Assembly (NCBI RefSeq): GCF_009799925.1
Contig: NZ_WELK01000001.1
Span: 434,001-498,000, forward strand
Length of the DNA: 64,000 bases
Source: Pseudomonas sp. R-28-1W-6
GTDB taxonomy: Bacteria; Pseudomonadota; Gammaproteobacteria; Pseudomonadales; Pseudomonadaceae
Direction: 5' to 3'
Below are positions 37,898-48,090 of this stretch, one piece after another (the stretch's first letter is position 1; each line of letters starts with the position of its first letter). Under the pieces are notes generated by a model, which ran no database searches, had not been told where the DNA came from, and worked only from the letters and a program-made list of their open reading frames with translations. Both the position numbers and the translations under genes were made by a program.

Positions 37898-38428
37898 TTA
37901 GAGAAGAAGCCGATCGGCGATGGCCGCCAGATCATCGAATACCAGGGTCCCCGCAGGCAATGGCTTGCCGAGGGTCCGTTCACCTTTGCCGGTCTTCACC
38001 AGAACCGGTTGGCAGTGGACGGCCAGCGCGGCCTCGAGGTCACCGCGACTGTCGCCGATGAACCAGACGCCGTCCAGTGGCACGGCGTAGTGTGCGGCGA
38101 TCTGCTGCAGCATGCCCGGTTTCGGCTTGCGGCAGGCACAGCCATCGTCCGGGCCGTGCGGGCAGTGCACGATCAGGCCGACTGCGCCGCCCTGCTCCGC
38201 CACCAGCTCACGCAGGCGCGCGTGCATGGCCTCGAGGGTGGCCAGGTCGTAGTAACCGCGAGCCAGGCCGGACTGGTTGGTGGCCACCGCCACGGTCCAG
38301 CCGGCCTTGCTCAGGCGGGCGATGGCCTCGACCGCGCCGGGCAGTGGAATCCACTCCTCCAGCGACTTGATGTAGGCGTCGGAGTCGTAATTGATCACGC
38401 CGTCGCGGTCGAGGATCAGCAGCTTCAT
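37898..38428 (-). CDS. gmhB: D-glycero-beta-D-manno-heptose-1,7-bisphosphate 7-phosphatase
   Basis: HAD-family phosphatase of ADP-heptose synthesis for the LPS core. The 176-aa protein has the HAD nucleophile motif ILDRDGVIN, the TNQSG motif (VAVATNQSGLARGYY), the zinc-binding CPHGPDDGCACRKPKPGM loop typical of GmhB, and GDSRGDLEAA. It lies 3 nt after glyS. Three similar HAD histidinol-type phosphatases exist, but the zinc loop and locus favour GmhB. Confidence 0.92.
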   Translation of the reverse strand: MKLLILDRDGVINYDSDAYIKSLEEWIPLPGAVEAIARLSKAGWTVAVATNQSGLARGYYDLATLEAMHARLRELVAEQGGAVGLIVHCPHGPDDGCACRKPKPGMLQQIAAHYAVPLDGVWFIGDSRGDLEAALAVHCQPVLVKTGKGERTLGKPLPAGTLVFDDLAAIADRLLL

Positions 38429-38431
38429 CGA

Positions 38432-40486
38432 TCAGCCCAGCAGCGAGATGTCGGCGACGCCGAGGAACAGCCCGCGCAGCTTGGCCAGCAGGGCGTAGCG
38501 GTTGGCCCGTACGGCGGCATCCTCGGCGTTGACCAGCACCGCCTCGAAGAACGCATCCACCGGCTCGCGCAGGCTGGCCAGTTGCTCCAGCGCCTCGCGG
38601 TAGCGGCGCGCGACTGCCAGCGGTGCCACGGCCTGTTCGGCGGCGGCCACGGCGGCGGCCAGGGTCTGCTCGGCACCGGCTTCGAGCAGGGCGTTGTCGA
38701 CGCTGGCCGGGATCTGCCCGTCGAACTTGCCCAGCAGGTTGGACACGCGCTTGTTGGCCGCGGCCAGGGCCTCGGCTTCGCTGCGCGCGCGGAAGGCCTG
38801 CACGGCCTGCACGCGCTGGTCGAAGTCCAGCGGCGCGGTCGGGTTGAGGGCGCGCACGGCCTGGTACACGGCGACGTCGACGCCTTCGTCTTCATAGCGC
38901 GCACGCAGGCGATCGAAGATGAAGTCCTGTACCTGAGCGGCCAGGCCGGCGGTCTTGACCTTGTCGCCATACTGATCGATGGCGAAGGCGATGGCTGCGC
39001 CCAGGTCCAGGTCCAGCTGCTTCTCGATCAGGATGCGCAGCACGCCCAGCGCGGCACGACGCAGGGCGTAGGGGTCCTTGGAGCCGGTGGGCAGCATGCC
39101 GATGCCGAAGATGCCGACCAGGGTGTCGAGCTTGTCGGCCACCGCCACGGCCGCGCCGGTGAGGGTCTGCGGCAGCTCGGCGCCGGCGCCGCGCGGCATG
39201 TACTGCTCATTCAGCGCCTGGGCCACGTCGTCGGCCTCGCCGTCGTGCTTGGCGTAGTAGTAGCCGGCGATGCCCTGCATTTCCGGGAACTCGCCGACCA
39301 TCTCGCTGGCCAGGTCGCACTTGGAGAGGATGCCGGCACGGGCCGCACGGGTGGCGTCGCCGCCGATGCGCTCGGCGATGAAACCGGCCAGGGCGGAAAC
39401 CCGCTCGGCCTTGTTGAACACGCTGCCGAGCTGGGCCTGGAACACCACGTTGGCCAGGCGCTCGTTGCGCTTCTCCAGTGGCTGGCGCTTGTCCTGCTTG
39501 AAGAAGAACTCGGCGTCGGTGAGGCGCGGGCGCACCACCTTCTCGTTGCCGGAAACGATCTGCGCCGGGTCTTTCGACTCGATGTTGGCCACGGTGATGA
39601 AGCGCGGCAGCAGCTTGCCGTTGGCGTCCAGCAGGCAGAAGTACTTCTGGTTGTCCTGCATGGTGGTGATCAGCGCTTCCTGCGGCACCTCGAGGAAACG
39701 TTCCTCGAACGAGCAGACCAGCGGCACCGGCCATTCGACCAGGGCGGCCACTTCATCCAGCAGCGCCGGCGGGACGATGGCGGTGCCGTTCTCGGCCTTG
39801 GCCAGTTCTGCCACGCGCGCGGCGATCTGCTCGCGGCGCTTGGCGAAGTCGGCGACCACGAAGGCGCCGCGCAGGTCGTGGGAGTAGCTGGCCGGGCTCT
39901 CGATCGCCACTTCGAAGTTGGCGTGGAAGCGGTGGCCGCGGGACATGCGCCCGGCCTTCTGGGCGAGGATTTCGCAATCGACCACGTGCTGGCCGAACAG
40001 CATCACCAGCCACTGGCTGGGGCGGACGAATTCGGTCTTGCCGGCGCCCCAGCGCATGCGCTTGGGGATCGGCAGGTCGTTCAGCGCTGCGGCGACTATG
40101 TCCGGCAGCAGGCTGACGGTCTTCTGCCCGGCGATCGACTGGCTGAACTTCAGCTTCGGCCCGCTCTGGTCGATCTGGCTCAGCTCGACGCCACACTTCT
40201 TGGCGAAGCCCAGGGCGGCCTGGGTCGGGTTGCCGTCCTTGTCGAAGGCGGCCTGCACCGGCGGGCCGTCGAGGTTGACGGTGCGGTCCGGCTGCTGGCT
40301 GGCCAGCGCTTCGACCTGCACGGCCAGGCGGCGCGGCGCGGCATAGTAGCGGGCCTTGACGTAGCCCAGGCCGGCGGCCTTGAGGCCCTTCTCGACACCG
40401 GCGAGGAAGGCTTCGCCGAGGCTCTTCAGGGCTTTCGGCGGCAGCTCTTCGGTGCCCAGTTCAACCAGGAAATCATGGGCGCTCAT
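38432..40486 (-). CDS. glyS: Glycine-tRNA ligase subunit beta
   Basis: Beta subunit of the tetrameric bacterial glycyl-tRNA synthetase; it binds tRNA and carries an HD-like and an anticodon-binding domain at the C-terminus. The 684-aa protein starts [20 protein letters not shown] and includes [24 protein letters not shown]. The start overlaps the glyQ stop by 4 nt (ATGA), which supports coupled, equimolar synthesis. Confidence 0.97.
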   Translation of the reverse strand: MSAHDFLVELGTEELPPKALKSLGEAFLAGVEKGLKAAGLGYVKARYYAAPRRLAVQVEALASQQPDRTVNLDGPPVQAAFDKDGNPTQAALGFAKKCGVELSQIDQSGPKLKFSQSIAGQKTVSLLPDIVAAALNDLPIPKRMRWGAGKTEFVRPSQWLVMLFGQHVVDCEILAQKAGRMSRGHRFHANFEVAIESPASYSHDLRGAFVVADFAKRREQIAARVAELAKAENGTAIVPPALLDEVAALVEWPVPLVCSFEERFLEVPQEALITTMQDNQKYFCLLDANGKLLPRFITVANIESKDPAQIVSGNEKVVRPRLTDAEFFFKQDKRQPLEKRNERLANVVFQAQLGSVFNKAERVSALAGFIAERIGGDATRAARAGILSKCDLASEMVGEFPEMQGIAGYYYAKHDGEADDVAQALNEQYMPRGAGAELPQTLTGAAVAVADKLDTLVGIFGIGMLPTGSKDPYALRRAALGVLRILIEKQLDLDLGAAIAFAIDQYGDKVKTAGLAAQVQDFIFDRLRARYEDEGVDVAVYQAVRALNPTAPLDFDQRVQAVQAFRARSEAEALAAANKRVSNLLGKFDGQIPASVDNALLEAGAEQTLAAAVAAAEQAVAPLAVARRYREALEQLASLREPVDAFFEAVLVNAEDAAVRANRYALLAKLRGLFLGVADISLLG

Positions 40487-41430
40487 TCTGCAATCTCCAG
40501 CTTCGCCAGTACTTCGTCACGCAGTTCGGGGGTGGCCATCGGGAAGCCGAGCTTGGCGCGGGCCAGCAGGTAGCTCTGGGCGATATTCCGCGCCAGGGTG
40601 CGCACGCGCAGGATGTATTGCTGGCGCGCGGTCACCGAGATGGCGCGGCGGGCATCCAGCAGGTTGAAGCTGTGCGAGGCCTTGATCACCATTTCGTAGG
40701 CCGGCAGCGGCAGCTGCAGCTCCATCAGGCGGTTGGCCTCGGACTCGTAGAAGTCGAACAGGTCGAACAGCTTGTCGACGTTGGCGTGTTCGAAGTTGAA
40801 GGTGGACTGCTCCACTTCGTTCTGGTGGAACACGTCGCCGTAGGTGACCTTGCCGAACGGGCCGTCGGAGTAGACCAGGTCGTACACCGAGTCGACGCCC
40901 TGCAGGTACATGGCCAGGCGCTCCAGGCCGTAGGTGATCTCGCCGGTGACCGGGTAGCACTCGACGCCGCCGACCTGCTGGAAGTAGGTGAACTGGGTGA
41001 CTTCCATGCCGTTCAGCCAGACTTCCCAGCCCAGGCCCCAGGCGCCGAGGGTCGGCGATTCCCAGTTGTCCTCGACGAAGCGGATGTCGTGGACCAGGGT
41101 ATCGACGCCGATACGGCGCAGCGATTCCAGGTACAGGTCCTGGATGTTCGCCGGGTTCGGCTTGAGCACCACCTGGAACTGGTAGTAGTGCTGCAGGCGG
41201 TTGGGGTTCTCGCCGTAGCGGCCATCGGCGGGACGCCGGGACGGCTGCACGTAGGCGGCGTTCCAGGTCTCCGGGCCGATGGCGCGCAGGAAGGTGGCGG
41301 TGTGGAAGGTGCCGGCACCCATTTCCATGTCGTAGGGCTGCAGGATCACACACCCCTGCTCGGCCCAGTAACTCTGCAGGGCAAGGATCAGACCTTGGAA
41401 GGTGCTCACGTCGGGCGTAGTCTGGCTCAC
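40483..41430 (-). CDS. glyQ: Glycine-tRNA ligase subunit alpha
   Basis: Catalytic class II subunit. The 315-aa protein has [46 protein letters not shown] and [14 protein letters not shown]-type motifs of the class II fold. Start is GTG at 41428-41430 ([15 protein letters not shown]); an ATG 44 codons upstream would overlap the divergent tag gene and is not conserved. The 81-bp gap to tag must hold both promoters. Confidence 0.95.
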   Translation of the reverse strand: MSQTTPDVSTFQGLILALQSYWAEQGCVILQPYDMEMGAGTFHTATFLRAIGPETWNAAYVQPSRRPADGRYGENPNRLQHYYQFQVVLKPNPANIQDLYLESLRRIGVDTLVHDIRFVEDNWESPTLGAWGLGWEVWLNGMEVTQFTYFQQVGGVECYPVTGEITYGLERLAMYLQGVDSVYDLVYSDGPFGKVTYGDVFHQNEVEQSTFNFEHANVDKLFDLFDFYESEANRLMELQLPLPAYEMVIKASHSFNLLDARRAISVTARQQYILRVRTLARNIAQSYLLARAKLGFPMATPELRDEVLAKLEIAE

Positions 41431-41511
41431 GAATTTCACCGGTATCGAGGCTTGGGCATAAAGCCGGGCAGTATACCCGATCAATTCTGCGGAAAGCGCA
41501 AGGAAGGCCCC

Positions 41512-42063
41512 ATGCCACGCTGCTTCTGGTGTAACGACGACCCGCTGTACATCGCCTATCACGACCTGGAATGGGGCGTGCCACTGTACGACGCCGAGCG
41601 CCTGTTCGAGCTGTTGTTACTGGAGGGCTTCCAGGCCGGCCTGGCGTGGATCACCGTGCTGAAAAAACGCGCGCGCTACCGCGAAGTGCTGTGGGGTTTC
41701 GATGTGCAGCGCCTGGCGCAGATGAGCGACGAGGAGATCGACGAGCTGATGCAGGACCCGGGCATCATCCGCAATCGCCTCAAGCTCAAGGCCGCGCGAC
41801 AGAATGCGCGGGCCTGGCTGGAGCTGGAGGATCCGGTGGCGCTGCTCTGGTCTTTCGTCGGTGGAGTGCCGAAGATCAACCACTTCGCCGGCCGTGGCGA
41901 AGTGCCGGCGGTGACCAGCGAGGCCGAGGCGATGAGCAAGGCGCTGAAGCAGCGCGGCTTCACCTTCGTCGGCCCGACCATCTGTTATGCCTACATGCAG
42001 GCGGCGGGGATGGTCATGGACCACACCATCGACTGTGACCGCTACCGCGCATTGCGTGGCTGA
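41512..42063 (+). CDS. tag: DNA-3-methyladenine glycosylase I
   Basis: Constitutive base-excision enzyme for 3-methyladenine. The 183-aa protein has the zinc-snap residues typical of Tag (MPRCFWC at the N-terminus with Cys4, YHDLEWGVP His17, and the C-terminal DHTIDCDRY His and Cys). The active-site region [20 protein letters not shown] is intact. An AAGGAAGG ribosome site sits just upstream of the ATG. It is divergent from glyQ. Confidence 0.96.
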   Translation: MPRCFWCNDDPLYIAYHDLEWGVPLYDAERLFELLLLEGFQAGLAWITVLKKRARYREVLWGFDVQRLAQMSDEEIDELMQDPGIIRNRLKLKAARQNARAWLELEDPVALLWSFVGGVPKINHFAGRGEVPAVTSEAEAMSKALKQRGFTFVGPTICYAYMQAAGMVMDHTIDCDRYRALRG

Positions 42064-42117
42064 ACCCGGCGGTCACACTGGTTACAATGCCCGCCCCTTT
42101 CCGTTCGGGAGTTGCTC

Positions 42118-43005
42118 GTGGAAAAGTTCAAAGGCGCCCTGGTCGTCGGTTTCCTGCGCTTGTTCGCCCTGCTGCCCTGGCGCGCCGTGCAGGCCGTGGG
42201 CAACACCATCGGCTGGCTGCTGTGGAAGCTGCCGAACGGCTCGCGCGAGGTGGTGCGCATCAACCTGGCCAAGTGCTTCCCGGAGCTGGATGCCCAGGCC
42301 CGCGAGGCACTGGTCGGGCAAAGCCTCAAGGACATCAGCAAGACCCTGACCGAGAGCGCCTGTGCCTGGATCTGGCCGGCGCAAAAGTCCCTCGCGCTGG
42401 TGCGCGAAGTCGAGGGCCTGGAGGTGCTGCAGCAGGCCCTGGCCAGTGGCAAGGGCGTGGTCGGCATCACCAGCCACCTGGGCAACTGGGAAGTGCTCAA
42501 CCACTTCTACTGTGCGCAGTGCAAGCCGATCATCTTCTACCGTCCGCCGAAGCTGAAGGCGGTGGACGAGCTGCTGCGCAAGCAGCGGGTGCAGATGGGC
42601 AACCGGGTGGCGCCGTCGACCAAGGAAGGCATCCTCAGCGTGATCAAGGAAGTCCGTCGTGGCGGTGCCGTGGGCATTCCGGCGGACCCCGAGCCGAGCC
42701 GCAGCAGCGGGGTGTTCGTGCCGTTCTGCGGCACCCAGGCGCTGACCAGCAAGTTCGTCCCGGGCATGCTGGCCGGCGGCAAGGCGGTCGGCGTATTCCT
42801 GCATGCGCTGCGCCTGGACGATGGTTCCGGATACAAGGTGATTCTCGAAGCGGCCCCCGCCGGCATGTACAGCGAGAATGTGGATGAAGGCGTAGCGGCC
42901 ATGAGCGCGGTGATCGAGCGCTACGTACGGCGCTACCCCAGCCAGTACATGTGGAGCATGAAGCGCTTCAAGAAGCGCCCGGACGGCGAGCAGAAATGGT
43001 ATTGA
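42118..43005 (+). CDS. Lipid A lauroyltransferase-type acyltransferase (LpxL/HtrB family)
   Basis: Adds a secondary acyl chain to lipid A at the inner membrane. The 295-aa protein has one N-terminal membrane segment, the catalytic HX4E motif SHLGNWEV, YRPPKLKAVDELL, and the late block YPSQYMWSMKRFKKRPDG typical of LpxL/LpxM. The GTG start (MEKFKGAL) is chosen because GGGAG lies 6 nt upstream; a TTG two codons earlier is too close to that site. The locus matches P. aeruginosa PA0011 (HtrB1). Confidence 0.9.
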   Translation: MEKFKGALVVGFLRLFALLPWRAVQAVGNTIGWLLWKLPNGSREVVRINLAKCFPELDAQAREALVGQSLKDISKTLTESACAWIWPAQKSLALVREVEGLEVLQQALASGKGVVGITSHLGNWEVLNHFYCAQCKPIIFYRPPKLKAVDELLRKQRVQMGNRVAPSTKEGILSVIKEVRRGGAVGIPADPEPSRSSGVFVPFCGTQALTSKFVPGMLAGGKAVGVFLHALRLDDGSGYKVILEAAPAGMYSENVDEGVAAMSAVIERYVRRYPSQYMWSMKRFKKRPDGEQKWY

Positions 43006-43066
43006 TGCCGGTGCCGTTAGCCAGTACCGTCAGCACAACTTTCCACGGCAAGGCTACAGGGTAGGC

Positions 43067-43333
43067 ATGGACAACAAGCGCGAGCACAACCGCACCCCGC
43101 TCAAGGTCCAGCTGCGCATCGACCATCCGGTGCACGGCCAGATGATGGTGACCACGCGCGACATTTCCGAGAGTGGCGTGTTCGTGGTGATCGACGATGC
43201 CCAGCGCCTGCTGCAGATCGGCGAGAAGGTCAGTGGCCAGGTGCAAGGCCTGCCCATGGAGGCGCCGGTGGTGCAGATGGAAGTGGTGCGCTTCGAACCC
43301 AGTGGGGTGGCGCTGATCTTCCAGCGCGATTAA
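43067..43333 (+). CDS. PilZ-domain cyclic-di-GMP-binding protein
   Basis: A stand-alone 88-aa PilZ domain with both ligand motifs: RxxxR (KREHNRTPL, residues 5-9) and DxSxxG (RDISESGVFV). It should bind a cyclic-di-GMP dimer and act through a partner. It lies 61 nt after the lipid A acyltransferase gene in the same direction and is followed by a palindromic repeat. The window also encodes a diguanylate cyclase, but no link is shown. Confidence 0.9.
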   Translation: MDNKREHNRTPLKVQLRIDHPVHGQMMVTTRDISESGVFVVIDDAQRLLQIGEKVSGQVQGLPMEAPVVQMEVVRFEPSGVALIFQRD

Positions 43334-43343
43334 GGGCTACGCG

Positions 43344-43403
43344 TAGGGTGCGCCGTGCGCACCGGGAGCCCGCAGCTGCCAATGGTGCGCACACCGCACC
43401 CTA
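43344..43403. repeat. Inverted pair of TAGGGTGCG palindromic repeats
   Basis: The left arm at 43344-43363 starts TAGGGTGCGCCGTGCGCACC. The right arm at 43384-43403 is its inverse, matching 18 of 20 positions. Together they form a large hairpin between two convergent genes. The right arm's TAG is the stop codon of the TPR gene. Confidence 0.75.
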
Positions 43404-43739
43404 AGGGGTTCCACCTTCCTGACCGGCCGCCTTCTCCAGACGCCGCAGAAACACCTGCATTTCCTTTTCCGTCTGCTTGTCGCCGCGCCTGCGCGCCACT
43501 TCCAGGCCGTTGTGCCAGGCCAGGCGCGCCTCCTCGAGCATGCCCTGGCGCAGGCAGGCCTGGCCCAGCAGTTTCCACGCCGCCGAATAGTTGGGGTCGA
43601 AGCCCAGGCACTTCTGCAGGTGCTCGGCGGCCAGCGCCGGCTCGCCGGCGTCGAGGTAGCCCTTGCCCAGGCCGAAACGCAGCAGGGCGTTGTCGACCCC
43701 CTTGGCCAGCAGCTTTTCCAGGGAACTTGGCGTGGTCAT
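43401..43739 (-). CDS. Tetratricopeptide-repeat protein (112 aa)
   Basis: Small soluble all-helical protein. Two to three TPR units are visible: ALLRFGLGKGYLDAGEPALAAEHLQKCLGFDPN, then YSAAWKLLGQACLRQGMLEEARLAWHNGLEVARRRGD. The TPR consensus W/L-G-Y-A-F-A-P positions are filled. It ends in a charged helix. It lies 9 nt after trkA in the same direction. The function is unknown; TPR units usually bind peptides or proteins. Its stop codon belongs to a palindromic repeat. Confidence 0.85.
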   Translation of the reverse strand: MTTPSSLEKLLAKGVDNALLRFGLGKGYLDAGEPALAAEHLQKCLGFDPNYSAAWKLLGQACLRQGMLEEARLAWHNGLEVARRRGDKQTEKEMQVFLRRLEKAAGQEGGTP

Positions 43740-43748
43740 GGCATGGGC

Positions 43749-45122
43749 TCAGAAGAAGGTCAGACCTACCTGGAACAGGCGTTCCACATCGCGAATGTAC
43801 TTCTTGTCGACCAGGAACAGGATCACATGGTCACCCGACTCGATCAGGGTGTCGTCGTGGGCGATCAGCACTTCCTCGTCGCGGATGATCGCGCCGATGG
43901 TGGTGCCCGGCGGCAGGGCGATCTCCTCGATCATCCGCCCGACCACCTTGCTCGACTTGGCGTCGCCGTGGGCGATGGCCTCGATGGCTTCCGCCGCACC
44001 GCGGCGCAGGGAGTGCACGCTCTCGATATCGCCGCGGCGCACATGGGTCAGCAGGGTGCCGATGGTGGCCAGCTGCGGGCTGATGGCGATGTCGATATCG
44101 CCGCCCTGGACCAGGTCGACATAGGCCGGGTTGTTGATGATGGTCATCACCTTGCGCGCGCCGAGGCGCTTGGCCAGCAGGGACGACATGATGTTGGCCT
44201 CGTCGTCGTTGGTCAGGGCCAGGAAGATGTCGGCGTCGTTGATGTTCTCTTCCACCAGCAGGTCGCGGTCGGAGGCGCTGCCCTGGAGGACGATGGTGCT
44301 TTCCAGGTTCTCCGAGAGGTAACGGCAGCGGGCCGGGTTCATCTCGATGATCTTCACCTGATAGCGGCTCTCGATGGCCTCGGCCAGGCGCTCGCCGATA
44401 TGTCCGCCGCCGGCGATCACCACCTTCTTGTAGCTGTCTTCCAGGCGGCGCATCTCGCTCATCACCGCACGGATATGCGCCTTGGCGGCGATGAAGAACA
44501 CCTCGTCGTCGGCTTCGATCACAGTGTCGCCCTGCGGCATGATCGGCCGGTTGCGGCGGAAGATCGCCGCCACCCGGGTGTCGACGTTGGGCATGTGCTG
44601 GCGCAGCTGCTTGAGCTGCTGGCCGACCAGCGGGCCGCCGTAGTAGGCCTTGACCGCCACCAGCTGGGCCTTGCCCTCGGCGAAGTCGATCACCTGCAGC
44701 GCACCGGGGTATTCGATCAGGCGCTTGATGTAGTTGGTCACCACCTGCTCGGGGCTGATCAGCACGTCGACCGGGATCGCCTCGTTGTCGAACAGGCCGG
44801 CGCGGGTCAGGTAGGCCGCCTCGCGCACCCGGGCGATCTTGGTCGGGGTGTGGAACAGGGTGTAGGCGACCTGGCAGGCGACCATGTTGGTCTCGTCGCT
44901 GTTGGTCACCGCCACCAGCATGTCGGCGTCGTCGGCGCCGGCCTGGCGCAGCACGGTGGGAAAGGAGCCGCGGCCGACCACGGTGCGGATATCCAGGCGG
45001 TCGCCGAGGTCGCGCAGGCGGTCGGCGTCGGTGTCGACCACGGTGATGTCGTTGGCTTCCCCGGACAGGTGTTCGGCCAATGTACCGCCGACCTGGCCGG
45101 CGCCGAGAATGATGATCTTCAC
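43749..45122 (-). CDS. trkA: Trk potassium uptake system peripheral protein TrkA
   Basis: Cytoplasmic NAD-binding regulator of the Trk potassium channel. The 457-aa protein consists of two tandem RCK units, each with a Rossmann NAD site ([17 protein letters not shown] at the start, [17 protein letters not shown] near residue 235) and a C-terminal RCK-C half. The membrane channel TrkH is not in the window, as is usual. It is 11 nt after rsmB, in the def, fmt, rsmB, trkA gene order. Confidence 0.97.
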   Translation of the reverse strand: MKIIILGAGQVGGTLAEHLSGEANDITVVDTDADRLRDLGDRLDIRTVVGRGSFPTVLRQAGADDADMLVAVTNSDETNMVACQVAYTLFHTPTKIARVREAAYLTRAGLFDNEAIPVDVLISPEQVVTNYIKRLIEYPGALQVIDFAEGKAQLVAVKAYYGGPLVGQQLKQLRQHMPNVDTRVAAIFRRNRPIMPQGDTVIEADDEVFFIAAKAHIRAVMSEMRRLEDSYKKVVIAGGGHIGERLAEAIESRYQVKIIEMNPARCRYLSENLESTIVLQGSASDRDLLVEENINDADIFLALTNDDEANIMSSLLAKRLGARKVMTIINNPAYVDLVQGGDIDIAISPQLATIGTLLTHVRRGDIESVHSLRRGAAEAIEAIAHGDAKSSKVVGRMIEEIALPPGTTIGAIIRDEEVLIAHDDTLIESGDHVILFLVDKKYIRDVERLFQVGLTFF

Positions 45123-45133
45123 TGATCGCTCCG

Positions 45134-46447
45134 TTAGCCGCGTGCTGAGGCGGCGATTTTTATCAGCTTGGCATAGTAGAAGCCGTCGTGGCCGTCGACT
45201 TGAGGCAGCAGTTGGCGCCCATGGGCCGTCTTGAGACCGAAGTCACCGCCGATATCCAGTTCGCGTGCACCTGGGGTACGGGCGAGGAAGGCGGCGATGT
45301 TGTCGCTGTTCTCCTGCGGCAGCACCGAGCAGGTGGCGTAGAGCAGCACGCCACCCACTTCCAGGGTCGGCCACAGGGCGTCCAGCAGTTCGCCTTGCAG
45401 TTGGGCCAGGGCGCCGATGTCGTCGGCCTGGCGGGTCAGCTTGATGTCCGGGTGGCGGCGGATCACTCCGGTGGCCGAGCAGGGCGCGTCCAGCAGGATG
45501 CGCTGGAACGGCTGGCCGTCCCACCAGGCGGCGGTGTCGCGGCCGTCGGCGGCGATCAGGGTGGCCTGCAGCTGCAGGCGTTCGAGATTTTCGCGCACGC
45601 GCAGCAGGCGACTTGGCTCCAGGTCGAGGGCGAGCACTTCGGCGAGGCCCGGTTCGACCTCGAGCAGGTGGCAGGTCTTGCCGCCTGGTGCGGCGCAGGC
45701 ATCCAGCACGCGCTGACCGGGGGCCAGGTCGAGCAGCTGGGCGGCCAGCTGGGCGGCTTCGTCCTGCACGCTGACGCGGCCGTCGGCGAAGCCCGGCAGG
45801 CTCTTCACATCGCAGGGCGCGAGCAGGCGGATGCCGTCGCGGCTGAAGCTGCAGGGTTCGGCCGCGAAGCCGGCGCCGCGCAGTTCGGCCAGGTAGGCGT
45901 CACGGCTGCCGTGGCGGCGGTTGACCCGCAGCAGCAGCGGTGGGTGTTCGTTGTTGGCGGCGCAGATGGCTTGCCAGTGCTCGGGCCAGTCGGCCTTCAG
46001 GCGCTTCTGCAGCCAGCGCGGGTGGGCGGTGTGCAGCACCGGGTCCTTGTCCAGGCTGGCGCAGAGCGCCTCGCCGTCGCGCTGGGCGTTGCGCAGCACG
46101 GCGTTGAGCAGGCCCTTGAGCGAGGACTTCTTCAGCTTGTCGACGCAGGCCACCGTCTCGCCGATCGCCGCGTGGGCCGGGATGCGGGTGTAGAACAGCT
46201 GGTACAGGCCGATCAGCAGCAGCGCCTCGACGTCGCGGTCGGCGGCCTTGAACGGCTTCTGCAGCAGCTTGTCCAGCAGCAGGGCCAGGCGCGGTTGCCA
46301 GCGCGCGGCGCCGAAGGCCAGGTCCTGGGCCAGGCCGCGGTCGCGCGCCTCGACCTTGTCCAGCAGCGGCGGCAGGCTGCTGCCCAGCGAGGCCTTGCCA
46401 TTGAGCACGGCGGCCAGGGCGCGGGCGGCGGCCAGGCGCGGATTCAT
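45134..46447 (-). CDS. rsmB: 16S rRNA (cytosine967-C5)-methyltransferase
   Basis: Methylates C967 of 16S rRNA. The 437-aa protein has an N-terminal NusB-like RNA-binding domain ([17 protein letters not shown] to about 135) and a SAM methyltransferase domain with [10 protein letters not shown], catalytic [15 protein letters not shown] and [11 protein letters not shown], giving the two catalytic cysteines. The chosen ATG overlaps the fmt stop by 4 nt (ATGA). Longer upstream frames only read through fmt out of frame. Confidence 0.96.
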   Translation of the reverse strand: MNPRLAAARALAAVLNGKASLGSSLPPLLDKVEARDRGLAQDLAFGAARWQPRLALLLDKLLQKPFKAADRDVEALLLIGLYQLFYTRIPAHAAIGETVACVDKLKKSSLKGLLNAVLRNAQRDGEALCASLDKDPVLHTAHPRWLQKRLKADWPEHWQAICAANNEHPPLLLRVNRRHGSRDAYLAELRGAGFAAEPCSFSRDGIRLLAPCDVKSLPGFADGRVSVQDEAAQLAAQLLDLAPGQRVLDACAAPGGKTCHLLEVEPGLAEVLALDLEPSRLLRVRENLERLQLQATLIAADGRDTAAWWDGQPFQRILLDAPCSATGVIRRHPDIKLTRQADDIGALAQLQGELLDALWPTLEVGGVLLYATCSVLPQENSDNIAAFLARTPGARELDIGGDFGLKTAHGRQLLPQVDGHDGFYYAKLIKIAASARG

Positions 46448-47391
46448 TGTCCGAGCACCAGGCCGGGGGCGAACTGCTCGCGGCGGCTGTTGTACAGGTC
46501 GCTGAAGGCCAGCGGCTTGCCACCGGGCAGCTGCAGGCGGGTCAGGCGCAGGGCGCCCTCGCCGCAGGCCACGGTCAGGCCGTCCCTGCTGGCGGCGAGG
46601 ATCTGTCCGGGCTGGCCCGCGCCTTCGCCCAGCGTGGCGGCCAGCACTTTCAGCGGCTCGCCATGCAGCGTGCTGTGGCAGATCGGCCAGGGGTTGAAGG
46701 CGCGTACCAGGCGCTCCAGCTCGTCGGCCGGGCGGCTCCAGTCCAAGCGTGCCTCGTCCTTGTTCAGTTTGTGCGCGTAGGTGGCCTGGGTATCGTCCTG
46801 CACTTCGCCGCGCAGCGGGCCTGCGGCCAGCTTGCCCAGCGCCTCGACCACCGCCGCCGAACCCAGCCGGGCCAGGCGGTCGTGCAGGCTGCCGCCGGTA
46901 TCGTCGGCGGTGATGGGAGTGCTGACCTTGAGCAGCATCGGCCCGGTATCCAGGCCGGCCTCCATCTGCATCACGGTAACGCCGCTGCTGGCGTCGCCGG
47001 CCTGTACCGCGCGCTGGATCGGCGCCGCGCCGCGCCAGCGCGGCAACAGGGAGGCGTGGCTGTTGATGCAGCCCAGGCGCGGGGTGTCCAGCACCACCTG
47101 CGGCAGGATCAGGCCGTAGGCCACCACCACCATCAGGTCCGGCTGGAGCGCGGCCAGTTCGGCCTGGGCCGCCGGGTCGCGCAGGGTCTGCGGCTGGTAC
47201 ACGGCGATGCCGTGCTGCAGGGCCAGCTGCTTGACCGGGCTGGGCGCGAGCTTCTGCCCGCGCCCAGCCGGGCGGTCCGGCTGGGTGTAGACGGCGACGA
47301 TCTGGTGGCCAGCACCCTGGCGGCCGGCGTCGAGCAGGGTCTGCAGGTGCTGGGCGGCGAATTCCGGGGTGCCGGCAAAAACGATACGCAT
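46444..47391 (-). CDS. fmt: Methionyl-tRNA formyltransferase
   Basis: Formylates initiator Met-tRNA using 10-formyl-THF. The 315-aa protein has the N-terminal [15 protein letters not shown]-type start ([11 protein letters not shown]), the catalytic block [19 protein letters not shown], and [15 protein letters not shown]-terminal OB domain follows. def, which removes the formyl group after translation, lies 59 nt upstream, but an intrinsic-terminator-like hairpin separates the two. Confidence 0.97.
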   Translation of the reverse strand: MRIVFAGTPEFAAQHLQTLLDAGRQGAGHQIVAVYTQPDRPAGRGQKLAPSPVKQLALQHGIAVYQPQTLRDPAAQAELAALQPDLMVVVAYGLILPQVVLDTPRLGCINSHASLLPRWRGAAPIQRAVQAGDASSGVTVMQMEAGLDTGPMLLKVSTPITADDTGGSLHDRLARLGSAAVVEALGKLAAGPLRGEVQDDTQATYAHKLNKDEARLDWSRPADELERLVRAFNPWPICHSTLHGEPLKVLAATLGEGAGQPGQILAASRDGLTVACGEGALRLTRLQLPGGKPLAFSDLYNSRREQFAPGLVLGQ

Positions 47392-47410
47392 GGATCACTC
47401 ACTGCTGGAA

Positions 47411-47439
47411 AAGAAAAAGGCTTGCCGGAGCAAGCCTTT
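47411..47439 (-). terminator. Terminator-like hairpin between def and fmt
   Basis: A perfect 10-bp stem AAAGGCTTGC/GCAAGCCTTT (47416-47425 and 47430-47439) has a 4-nt loop, followed on the minus strand by TTTTTCTTTT. It sits inside what is usually one def-fmt-rsmB-trkA operon. Confidence 0.8.
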
Positions 47440-47450
47440 GGAAATCGGGG

Positions 47451-47957
47451 TCAAGCTTGCTGGCGGTGCTGTTTTTCCAGCTTCTTCTTGATCCGGTCGC
47501 GCTTGAGGCTGGACAGGTAGTCGACGAACAGCTTGCCGTTGAGGTGGTCGCACTCGTGCTGGATGCACACCGCCAGCAGGCCCTCGGCGACCAGCTCGTA
47601 GGGCTGGCCGGTACGGTCCAGCGCCTTGATCCTGACCTTCTGCGGGCGGTCGACATTCTCGTAGAAGCCCGGCACCGACAGGCAGCCTTCCTGGTACTGG
47701 TCCATCTGTTCGGTGAGGGATTCGAACTCGGGGTTGATGAACACCCGTGGCTCGCTCTTGTCCTCGGACAGGTCCATCACCACCAGGCGCTTGTGTACGT
47801 TGACCTGGGTCGCGGCCAGGCCGATACCGGGCGCGGCGTACATGGTCTCGAACATGTCGTCGATCAGCTGTTGCAGCGCGTCATCGAACTGGGTGACCGG
47901 CTTGGCAATGGTGCGCAGGCGCGAGTCGGGAAATTCGAGGATGTTGAGAATCGCCAT
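47451..47957 (-). CDS. def: Peptide deformylase
   Basis: Fe(II)-dependent hydrolase that removes the N-formyl group from new proteins. The 168-aa protein has all three family motifs: [17 protein letters not shown] and QHECDHLNG, supplying Cys and two His metal ligands plus the catalytic Glu. The C-terminus is basic ([16 protein letters not shown]). It is divergent from the LysM gene; the 133-bp gap holds both promoters. Confidence 0.97.
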   Translation of the reverse strand: MAILNILEFPDSRLRTIAKPVTQFDDALQQLIDDMFETMYAAPGIGLAATQVNVHKRLVVMDLSEDKSEPRVFINPEFESLTEQMDQYQEGCLSVPGFYENVDRPQKVRIKALDRTGQPYELVAEGLLAVCIQHECDHLNGKLFVDYLSSLKRDRIKKKLEKQHRQQA

Positions 47958-48090
47958 AGATGTTTGTGATGCACTTGTGGAATAAAGTCAAAAAGCGCTG
48001 CTAAGATGATGAACAGCTTTGAAAAACGGCTTTGAAGCCACGTATTCTGCGGCTTACAGGCGCCAGCCACATAATAAAGGGATTCACCGC

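Noticed and set aside
43334-43403. Possible small RNA or CRISPR-like repeat between PilZ and the TPR gene
   Set aside because: There is only one inverted pair and no spacer pattern. It fits a dispersed palindromic element.
46448-47398. RsmB frame extends over the whole of fmt
   Set aside because: The upstream part is a frame-shifted reading of fmt. The ATGA overlap and the NusB-like N-terminus set the start at 46447.
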